From Paraphysomonas bandaiensis (taxonomy: Eukaryota; Chrysophyceae): a stretch of DNA of 64,000 bases. The notes under the pieces were generated by a model. It was not told the origin of the DNA. It saw only the letters and a program-made list of their open reading frames with translations, and made no database searches. Position 1 is the first letter of the stretch, and each line of letters begins with the position of its first letter. The stretch is taken from assembly GCA_965644295.1 (NCBI GenBank), contig CBFFRP010000288.1, positions 558,001 to 622,000 on the forward strand, written 5' to 3'. Both the position numbers and the translations under genes were made by a program. Below, piece by piece: positions 56,163 through 64,000 of this stretch.

Positions 56163-57482
56163 TCAATAATACTCTTTATTGTAAAATGTTATGACGTTTT
56201 CTACGTGACGTGTTTGCGGAAACATGTCAAAAGGAGTTATATCTACAATATCATACCCAGCATTAACAATAAGTTTAGCGTCTCTGGCTTGTGTGCTTGG
56301 TTCACATGCAACGTATACTACTTTTCTTGGTGAGAACTCAAACAATTGTGTCAAAAATGTCACATCACAACCACTACGGGATGGGTCTATGACTACTACT
56401 GATCGTTCTCTAGGAATACCAGAAACGTCTTTAAACAATTCCTCAACTTTGCCCCAGACGAAAGTTGCATTGGTAATGTTGTTCATTTTCGCATTTTCCC
56501 TTGCGCGGTGAATTGAATGCTTGGAAATGTCGATACCAGCAACTGAGTCAAACGTGCTTGCAGCGCTAAGGGCGAATATCCCGCATCCACAGTACGTGTC
56601 TATTAGATGGTCACACAAATGTCCAGCAGCTTGGTCAACAACATGCTGCACGAGGGCAGGGAGCAGTTGGGCGTTGGTTTGAAAGAACTCGCCCGCGTTG
56701 TAGGATAGAAGCAATTCTCCGACTCGTTGAGTTATCAGGTCACGGTGATCAGTCGAAACGTCTCCATCGCCATTGTCTCTCAGAATTAGTGAAGCACCCT
56801 TCTTAAGACGTTTTTCGCTTTCAGTGATTCGTGTACGAACTCCTTTCCGATGCTGGATGAGTTTGACATTGATAGCATCTGTTGCGATGGCGCACTGGGC
56901 AACGTCAAGAATACCACCATGATACCTACTCCTAAATCCAATCTGCACCACACCATCAGCACGTTTCGGAGGGTTGTAGTGTGGAGTAATCTTAGTACGA
57001 TAATTGTACATATGTTTGGAGGCCACTACGTCTTTGACAGCAACATCCACCCCAAAAGCCTGCATATGTCTCACGACTAATTCTTTCTTCCAATTCTGCT
57101 GGTACTCGTACGATGCATGCTGGAACTGACAACCATTGCACACGGTATAGTACCCGCACTTCGGTTCAACTCTGTGGGCAGACTTTGTAACCAGATGGAT
57201 AGCCTCTGCAAGACAATGGTCGTCAAACAATTTTACGATTTTCGCAGTAACTCTTTCTCCAGGGAGTACAGTAGGGATATATATCTTCTCTCCATTGTAA
57301 TTAGCCACTCCAATTCCCATATGATTAATACTTTCAATACACACCTCAATTTTTTCATTCTTCTTCAATAATCGTGAAGCAATTAATGCCCGTAATTGAC
57401 TGAACTCTCTCTGCGCACACGGAAAAAGTGAGTTTACTGTGGGCATGACCTTACGCCGAACTGGACGAACAGAAACCCACAT
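56163..57482 (-). CDS. RNA 5-methyluridine methyltransferase, TrmA/RlmD (RumA) family
   Basis: SAM-dependent enzyme forming m5U in tRNA or rRNA. 439 residues from the ATG at 57482, a single exon. A basic N-terminus ('SVRPVRRKVMPTVNSLF') could be a mitochondrial presequence. About 43-100 is a TRAM domain. 'KCGYYTVCNGCQFQH' with a later Cys in 'DVAQCAIA' matches the iron-sulfur cluster ligands of the RlmD type. 'EFFQTN' precedes the SAM site 'LIDTYCGCGIFALSAA'. 'IDPSRSGC' is the motif IV equivalent, the catalytic Cys is Cys393 in 'YVACEPSTQARD', and the general base is Glu428 in 'HVENVITF'. All catalytic elements are present. The target is unknown: eukaryotic members modify tRNA U54 (Trm2-like) or mitochondrial rRNA, while iron-sulfur ligands are typical of bacterial 23S enzymes, so an organelle role is plausible. 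Confidence 0.93.
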   Translation of the reverse strand: MWVSVRPVRRKVMPTVNSLFPCAQREFSQLRALIASRLLKKNEKIEVCIESINHMGIGVANYNGEKIYIPTVLPGERVTAKIVKLFDDHCLAEAIHLVTKSAHRVEPKCGYYTVCNGCQFQHASYEYQQNWKKELVVRHMQAFGVDVAVKDVVASKHMYNYRTKITPHYNPPKRADGVVQIGFRSRYHGGILDVAQCAIATDAINVKLIQHRKGVRTRITESEKRLKKGASLILRDNGDGDVSTDHRDLITQRVGELLLSYNAGEFFQTNAQLLPALVQHVVDQAAGHLCDHLIDTYCGCGIFALSAASTFDSVAGIDISKHSIHRARENAKMNNITNATFVWGKVEELFKDVSGIPRERSVVVIDPSRSGCDVTFLTQLFEFSPRKVVYVACEPSTQARDAKLIVNAGYDIVDITPFDMFPQTRHVENVITFYNKEYY

Positions 57483-57614
57483 CACTTGGGAAATCTCTGA
57501 GTTTCACAAATTTGTCAAATTCACAATTACGAAGGCTAATGAGCGAGCGTATAATTCCTGTGTCGTCAGTGCAAGTGGAACAGAGGGAAAAGTTGCTTTA
57601 TAAACGAAATATCC
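57483..57614. promoter_or_regulatory. Very short bidirectional promoter region
   Basis: Only 132 bp separate the ATG of the methyltransferase (minus) from the ATG at 57615 (plus). If the plus-strand frame is a gene, both promoters and leaders are packed here. No specific box is evident. Confidence 0.4.
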
Positions 57615-57914
57615 ATGTTTTTTTCAACACTCGAATATCCAAAACGCCCAGTGGATGAAGTCACCATCAGCAATTCATTGGCTGATATCACCATTGAAAA
57701 AATGGAACAGTATGCACAGAATCCTGGGAGGAGCTGCTCCATATGTGCTGTATCTGGGGTACAGATACCGATATCCCTCCATTTTTTGCTCAACACAATC
57801 CCACTTTTACATATACAGCAGAACAGAAGAAAACTAGCAGTAGCATGGAGTACACACAGAGGTATATTGTTGGACGATTTCGGTGAAATTAGATTTCAGA
57901 ACGCTGTAGTGTGA
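57615..57914 (+). CDS. Small hypothetical protein, 99 residues
   Basis: Uninterrupted frame with ATG, starting 'MFFSTLEYPKRPVDEVTI'. It has an acidic-amphipathic N-terminal third, a 'CSICAVSG' Cys pair, a hydrophobic middle and 'RGILLDDFGEIRFQN' near the end. I do not recognise it. It lies between two divergently or serially arranged real genes, in the same direction as the PX gene that starts 75 bp after its stop. It could be a small gene or a 5' portion of a spliced one. Confidence 0.45.
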   Translation: MFFSTLEYPKRPVDEVTISNSLADITIEKMEQYAQNPGRSCSICAVSGVQIPISLHFLLNTIPLLHIQQNRRKLAVAWSTHRGILLDDFGEIRFQNAVV

Positions 57915-57988
57915 CAAGAACCACTCTTTCTTTAGATTAGTCTTGTTATTTCATCATCGGAGTGACTTCATTAACAGTGGAAGAAACA

Positions 57989-60900
57989 ATGTCCGATGGA
58001 CTCACCGAATACAATCAGTTTGGAAACGATTCGTAAGTCGCATCTTGCATTCTGCCTGTTTTTATTTTTACGACATGAACATAGGCAGTACGGTGACTCC
58101 AGCTCATCGAATTGGGCTGGTATTCTGCCAACATCTTATTTGTCGTCATCTTCTCACAATACCTCACCATTGTCCCCACGAATTTCATCTGGTCAGAACA
58201 ACCCAGACATTTTTGCTACAGACAATTTTTTGCTTCCGTCGAGTAATGATTCTATTGGGCTAGATCCATCTCTGACGCTTGGATTTCGGGGCCTCTTACA
58301 TGATCCGGCTCACGCATCCCATAGCAAAGAACATTATGATTTAAGCACCAGTACTGCCTTTGATGTGGGATTAAAAAATTTTGTTAGCATTAACATTCCA
58401 TCGTACACCACTGAATGTGACTCTGAAGGAAAGTATACACTTTTTACTATTGTTGTACAGACAGCATTTTCTAGTGCGGAGGTAATTATATGTTAACACT
58501 GGCTTGCTTGTGTGTAACACTTACATCAGATAAGGCGAAGATACAAAAATTTCTTGAATCTCCACCAAGATTTAATGCACCGTATTCCAAAAGTAATGCT
58601 TCCTCCTTTCCCTAAGAAAAAACGGTTAGGTACGTTGGAGCCTTCTTTTGTTGAGGAGCGCCGAGTGGCACTTGAGCGGTACCTTAAAGAGCTCGCTGCA
58701 TTAAGAGAGGCTTGGAGTTGTCCCAGATTCGTTGAGTTTCTTGATAACTCCCATCCATATTTTGGCATGCAAATTCAGGTCACTAAATTAACAGATGAGG
58801 TAAACTACCTTCGCCACTGCAATGGAATGATGGCGAGACAGTTGACCGAAGCAACAGCTGCATTAACCGCATCATCTGATGCGTTGTCTGAACTACAACG
58901 CCGTGTATGTGCTTTGGAACACACCATTGGCTCATATCGCGGAACCCGCCAACTAGAAACATCATCTAAGTTTCAGACAGGCTTTTCAAAAGAGAGTGTT
59001 TCTCAGCGAGACATATCTTGTTCATCTGGTAACTTTTCGAGTGCTGTCGGGATTGAGTTTCATCGACATAACGTACCCAAAAGTGATTCTTTTTCTGGAT
59101 TTAGTGGAGCACCTATGCAAAATATTCATAATACGACTAGTGCCGGTGAAGATGTTGTTGATACTTCTCCACGGTGGCTCGAAACATCACGAGTTCTAGG
59201 TAGTAGCGGAGCAACTGGGTATGTGGATGAAGCAATTCATCATTCTCCAGCAAGCGAAGTGAATATAGAAAGGCATCATACCAGGCCAGGGGTGATGTCG
59301 TATAAGCCGGAATCTTTCCCACCAACTGGACACAGTTCTCGTCAATGCATTGAGAACCTCAATACGGGTAATGTAACTACCGTCAGAACTATAGATTCGC
59401 TAACTACTACGGAGTCACACTCAACTCTATCTCGTGCATTTGACACTCTTTTGTCTTACATTCTACCTACAATTGAGCAGCTCCAGTATCGTTATAATAT
59501 TGAAAAATATATCGCGAAATTGGTACGAAAGAGCTTAGGGGCACAAGTATACCAAACCAATATACATTCTCTGAGATGCTTCCTTCCTGATGATCCGATA
59601 TCACTGTCTATATATCTCTGTCGTGGTCTTGAAAATAGCTGGTATATTCGACTAAATGAAAAGCTCTGCCGAATGTCATCCAGTGGTATATCAGGAACAG
59701 CGGCACATCCGTCTATTATTACGGGGTCATTGTCCTCCACTGAAGACACTACAATCAATTGTACTGAGAAAGTTCCTGCAAAGCCGACGACTTCTGCGGA
59801 CTCAAATTCATTGCAGCAACAAGAACCTCCTTCACAATCAAGTCATATCATCAGCCACGTCAGTTTCATGAATGAACACGGCGAACATAGCTTGCAATGT
59901 ATAGTCGGCAATACTACTGTGGATATACGAGCCAATATGAAAATTGACTTGTGCTTTGTTGCCTTTCTTGAAGAGATTGACCGCGCTGTCGGTGGTAACC
60001 ATTTATTCAAGAAGTCGCTAACTTTGGTCAGGGCCTGGTGGACATTAGAAACATCGGCATATTCAAATATTCAGATAACACCACTTCACCTTCCAGACTC
60101 ATCACTCTGCATTATGATATGTGCCATATTTAGTCGAAATGCCAGTAAAATAACCCATCCTCTGCATGCTTTAAGTATATTTTTATCGGAATATGCATCG
60201 TTTGACTGGTCTACGTATGGCTTAACGGTGTATGGTCCGGTTCTCTTGTCATCGTTGCGAAATGATATTTCTATTACTGAAGCCTGTTCGACTCTTTGCC
60301 CCGATAGCCTAATTGGATCACATATTATCAATAAATATGAAGCTTTATTGAAGGAGTCATCTATTGACGGCGCTGGTCCTGATAGGTCGACGCCAACTGC
60401 TGATTCTGATATTAGTGTTTCTGCAGAGCCCTCTGGATCAATTCCACTTGGCATTTTCTTCGACAAGGTGAATGATGACTTCCATAAAGTTGACAATACA
60501 CCACATCTATCGTCAGAATATGTCAAAATTTTCCACCCTCTTGATCCGTCCACTAATACTGTTCCTGATGCCATGGGACTTAAGTTCGCTGAAGTTATGA
60601 CTGAAATACTGAAAGCCGGGGAAAGCCAGATGTGTGAGATTTTTCGACTTGAAAAATCTTTACAGAACTCCACAGATGACAGATCAAGTGTGAACGACCT
60701 CGAAGCAGCAGTTTTCTTGATGTTTCAAGAAACGAAGAAACGATATGGCGATGGATGGCGACCTGATGTTGCTGGTGCTGATATTGTTACGCGAAATACT
60801 GTGAGCAAGGGGCCCATAGGTGGTACACTGGATTCCTCCACGCGTGGTGTTTCAAACAGCTCGCCATTTTTTTCTGATTGCGATGCAAGTCAAGATGATT

Positions 60901-62074
60901 TCATGTACGTTTTTGCCGATTATGTGGCTTCATAACAGTTTTCAGGAATGAGCTGGGTAGTGATTTCCTTTCCTCGCCTTTAGAGACTATGTGGGAACAA
61001 ATTCGCTATTGTAATTTTCTTCTCGGGGCCCAAGTACGTAGTATTCCGGATGTGTATTATGTATTGACGTAAATATGTTTAGATTACGGAGTCGACTTTA
61101 CGTACTTTATCGAAGGACATATTGCAAGAGCGCGGGCCTCTTCCAGTTGGTGAAATTGGAAAGATGCTACAGGAAATTACCTGTATATCGACACTGTCTG
61201 CTTACTTGAAAGATAAATTTGGTGGATTAAAAAAATTTCTGGAGAATTTTGTGGACGATTTCGTTATTAGGTATTCTCGTGATATATACCTTTACTTTCA
61301 ATTGCTTTATCGTTTGTTCAGCACTGACCACCCATTTAATCCGCATGTGTTCCTGCTGCAAACACTTTCTTCAGATGAGTTGAAGTCTATAACACAGGGC
61401 GTAATTCCCCCACATTTGACGACGAAAGCTGGAAAGAGGGTAACAATATACAGTGTCGTTATCACATCTTAATCTATGATTGTTCCCAGAGAGCATCCCG
61501 GAAGAAAAGGCTGTCCAACGGCTCAATTCATTCTGATCTGAACCCTTCAACTATTAGCTATGGGTCTGGATCTAGTGTCCGCTCTGGTTCGAGTGGTGGT
61601 ATTAGTCGCACAACTACACCGCCCATTACCAACACGGCGTTATCAGCAACTCCTTACTACCATTCATCCCAAGTTTTCTCTCGCCAGGCGGGTTATTTCT
61701 CTAATTCCCAGCAGAAATTTCACAAAGTATTGAGTTCTGGTGATATGAATAGACTGGCTCTTTCCAACCATACGATTGCTACGAATTCTTCTCGACTGGA
61801 TTACGGTCAACACGAACAAGGAAGTGATAGAATGTATTCTTCTCTGTATCGTGCTGAAAATCGTGCGTCGGCTCACTATTCTCAAGGTGAAGATCATCCA
61901 CGTCGTAGAGCTACACTTCCGAATCATTGTTACTCGTCGCCAAAGAACATCGTGACGGCAGGACAAGATCAATATGCGCTAGATGAGGATTCGTCAAATA
62001 TGGTACATACTGGACTCCCGGATCCGCATGCACCAGTATTCATTCCGAATGGCTATCGCGGTTACTGTGCTTGA
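57989..62074 (+). CDS. PX domain, nucleotidyltransferase-like core and LOTUS-like domain protein
   Basis: 1,264 residues in seven exons: 57989-58032, 58085-58481, 58530-60904, 60946-61033, 61083-61270, 61322-61439, 61490-62074; introns are GT-AG, 41-52 nt, phases close. About 112-222 is a PX domain ('IPSYTTECDSEGKYTLFTIV', 'IRRRYKNFLNLHQDL', 'PPFPKKKRLG'), a phosphoinositide-binding fold. About 228-281 is coiled coil, then a Ser-rich linker. About 455-725 resembles plant and oomycete PAP/OAS1-type proteins ('SLRCFLPDDPISLSIYL', 'CFVAFLEEIDRAVGGNHLFK', 'FDWSTYGLTVYGPV'). The usual G-S motif and D-x-D pair are not there, so catalysis is doubtful. About 969-1045 is LOTUS-like ('LPVGEIGKMLQEIT', 'LKDKFGGLKKFLENF', 'DHPFNPHVFL'), linking it to RNA. 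The C-terminal 195 residues are Ser/Tyr/His-rich disorder. A membrane-recruited RNA-binding adaptor is my inference. Confidence 0.8.
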
Positions 62075-62830
62075 GTGGTATTTACTTAAACACATGGTGC
62101 TTGGCTATTTTGTGGTGAGGATGTGAGAACGTTTTGTGAACTGGTGGATATTGTATGTATACATATTGCCTTAATACGGGTATTGCTTTTATTTTGCAGT
62201 TAGTACTTTGCGTCGGTATAAGTTATGAATTTTTTTGATTGAAGGATTGGTATCGGCGAATGATGAAGCGGTGTTTCTGTAAATTCTGAATAGTAGTTGT
62301 GGTTTCGTTTTCGAAGAGCATGCTGTGTTGTCACATATATAGGCTTATCCCCATTTTGTCTCAAGAAGTGTTTTTTAAACTGAATTGGGTTAAACAGAAT
62401 TCTCATATTAGCACCGGGAAAGTAGAGCCATTCAACTTCAATATTTGGTTCGAACAGAAACTATCTTCTATCTTAATTATGACAGTCATATGAAAGTGAC
62501 TTAATTCTATTTGACGTAGTTACAATACGGGGTGTTTGAGTATCACCAAGTAGTGAATCATTCATAATAGCTAGCGTGGTGCTCCCTTACAAATTTAGTT
62601 AAATAACAATTTACGAATCGTATCTATACAATGTCATCATCACTCTTTTCGCTCTCCACACATCAGGGTTCTTGCAGGGCTTCATGGCGGGTGTTAGCAC
62701 CCCGCAACATGTAATTGGCTCGTAGGAATAGCAACGATTCTAGATTCTACGTTCAGGTGTCATAATCAACTGTTCACAACTAAGGAGCCTCTCAACAACA
62801 TTAGATTGTGCTTCGATATGAAGCAAGATG
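62075..62830. other. Non-coding spacer
   Basis: About 750 bp after the PX gene, AT-rich, with only short chance frames and no recognisable repeat until the foldback element. Confidence 0.5.
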
Positions 62831-62837
62831 CGGTACT

Positions 62838-63338
62838 TGGACTCATAGATACTATACTCGCACCATCTCGTAGTGTTCCCTGGGGCTCTGGGGGATAAGT
62901 ACAGGAGAGATTTCTCAGGGAAAACGTGATCCGCATATATAGTCAGCATAATATATTGCCCTGTCTACTCATACTCAAATAAATGCTTGTGTGATACAAG
63001 AGGGACACTAAAAAGTTTCACTTGTGTAGACGTCTTTGGGTCTTGAAGAATAAACAGGAATCCGAAAATGGGACCACCGGCCGGTGCTGCCTGCTGAAGT
63101 CAAGCATTCAGGCTGTTCACCTTAAGTACGTACTCAAAAATCCAGAAGTCAGCAGAAGTCAGGTATATCAACATTCTGCTTTCTCACACTGCGTTTGCTC
63201 TGAGTAAGAGGGAAAGTGGTTGCACCTTGGTGCTTGCGGTGACGCACAAGCAAATTTCGTGGCGTTAAATAATAGGATATCAGAGTTAAGTGTTGACTCT
63301 TTAAACGCCAATTATTGCTAATATCAGAAATTCACTAT
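62838..63338 (+). repeat. Foldback element, internal block and right arm
   Basis: Internal block remnants ('CTGGGGGATAAGTACAGGAG', 'GTAGACGTCTTTGGGTCTTG', 'CTGCCTGCTGAAGTCAAGC'), then 'CACTGCGTTTGCTCTGAGT' and the arm from 63211 ('GTGGTTGCACCTTGGTGCTT', 'GTGGCGTTAAATAATAGGAT', 'AAACGCCAATTATTGCTAAT'). This is the most complete block-plus-arm copy on this side of the window. Confidence 0.75.
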
Positions 63339-63424
63339 AAGTCGAGGTAATACTAAAACCTGGTGATATGTATAAAACCTGGTGAAATTTTTGATAAAAC
63401 CAGGTTTTGGTATTACCTCGACTT
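63339..63424. repeat. Near-perfect inverted repeat (hairpin)
   Basis: Arms of about 26 nt, 63339-63364 and 63399-63424 ('GTCGAGGTAATACTAAAACC' against the reverse complement of 'GGTTTTGGTATTACCTCGAC'), with one mismatch and a spacer of about 34 nt that contains a third 'AAAACCTGGT'. It sits exactly at the outer end of the foldback arm. Confidence 0.8.
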
Positions 63425-63686
63425 TACTGCAGCACATCAAATAACTGGCGAGCTTGATACAAATTGGTTCCATCTCTTTGCAAGGCATGCGCAACACGAA
63501 ATTTTATGGTGGCGTCAAATATTGTTTCAGCTCTCGAAAGTTTGCTGGAATAAGAATGTTGTCTTCCAAGATATTAGGGAAATTGCATTCTTTAAGATAT
63601 GGATGCAGCTTGATGTACTTTACCAGTATTATATAGTACGTTGCTCTTCAGGAAATTATTTTCTAAATTTCATAGCATTAAATTTG

Positions 63687-63848
63687 CTACTGATAATGAA
63701 CAAAGTTGCCACGAAGTAGCTGTAGAGTTGCATGAACATTAACCAACTCATATTGAGTTTCACCTCGAAAAAGTTCCATTAATCTCGTCATTAATTCGCT
63801 GGCTGGCAATTCCATCTCAGGGTCATAATATTGACATATAGTAGCAGT
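63687..63848 (-). pseudogene. Unassigned coding-like fragment
   Basis: Minus-strand open stretch ending in TAG at 63687-63689, reading 'QYYDPEMELPASELMTRLME' followed by 'LFRGETQYELVNVHATLQLL'. Composition and spacing look like genuine coding sequence. It has no start codon in frame: upstream the frame runs directly into the foldback arm at 63856, so it may be the 3' exon of a gene or transposon interrupted by that insertion. I do not recognise the family. Confidence 0.4.
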
Positions 63849-63855
63849 GAATGTC

Positions 63856-64000
63856 TGGTTATTAGCAGTAGGCGTGTAAGAGTCAGAACCAATGTAGCTA
63901 ATGAATTCAACTGACTAGTGCTTAACTCTGATATCCTACTAAAGTTGCCTGTGCATCACTGTAAGCACCAAAGTGCTACGACTTTTGCTCTATCACTCAA
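63856..64000 (-). repeat. Foldback element, inverted arm, cut by the window end
   Basis: Reverse-complement arm: 'TGTCTGGTTATTAGCAGTAG', 'GTAAGAGTCAGAACCAATGT', 'CTTAACTCTGATATCCTAC', 'CTGTGCATCACTGTAAGCAC' and 'ACTTTTGCTCTATCACTCA'. It continues beyond the window. Together with the plus-oriented arm at 63211-63338 it points outward, bracketing the fragment at 63687-63848. Confidence 0.75.

Noticed and set aside
9896-64000. Repeated arms read as a CRISPR array
   Set aside because: The copies are long, diverged, in both orientations and far apart, with no regular spacers or cas genes; they are transposon arms in a eukaryotic genome.
1-64000. tRNA or rRNA genes
   Set aside because: I looked for B-box-like GGTTCGAATCC stretches and rRNA core sequences and saw none I could support; a tRNAscan-SE or Infernal run would be decisive.

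Overview
The window comes from a nuclear genome of a small eukaryote with compact genes. Most genes are split by very short GT-AG introns (about 40-60 nt; the longest I place is 136 nt) and sit close together, often as divergent pairs. A CCDC42/CFAP73-type axonemal protein points to a flagellated life stage. A potassium-channel-like protein has 'TGGL..IP'-type pore loops of a kind I associate with stramenopiles. Copia, Ty3/gypsy and LINE-type elements are abundant. Together these suggest a zoosporic stramenopile, most likely an oomycete or close relative; that is inference, not proof.

Layout. 1-12.8 kb: the 3' part of a RhoGEF (DH-PH) gene, an XK-related-like membrane protein (minus), a divergently transcribed 11-exon gene joining a multi-pass membrane region to an alpha/beta-hydrolase-like ectodomain, then a patch of inverted-repeat (foldback) elements carrying LINE debris and a calcineurin-B-like EF-hand fragment. 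12.8-20.7 kb: an unrecognised 1,076-residue coiled-coil gene (minus) divergent from a complete FAN/NSMAF-type BEACH-WD40 gene. 17.6-27.2 kb: a direct tandem duplication that copied most of the BEACH gene plus part of a Copia element. The second BEACH copy is a pseudogene with its own 394-bp internal duplication. 26-32 kb: two head-to-head Copia elements, one with almost identical LTR segments around a ruined interior.

32.2-44.9 kb: a gene-dense stretch with a CCDC42/CFAP73-type coiled-coil gene (minus) divergent from mitochondrial ISCU, then a foldback repeat, then a potassium-channel-like gene with four pore loops in two tandem units and EF-hand-like segments (minus) divergent from a 1,544-residue armadillo-repeat gene. 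45-56 kb: a transposon graveyard with a LINE fragment between foldback arms, Copia scraps, and a Ty3/gypsy element with a deletion in its reverse transcriptase. 56.1-62.1 kb: an RNA m5U methyltransferase (minus) divergent from a small unknown gene, followed by a 7-exon gene combining a PX domain, a PAP/OAS1-type nucleotidyltransferase-like core without its usual acidic residues, and a LOTUS-like domain. 62-64 kb: more foldback repeats, a hairpin and an orphan coding fragment.

Exon maps were worked out by hand from splice signals, reading-frame continuity and family resemblance. No similarity search was run, so domain calls rest on motif recognition.
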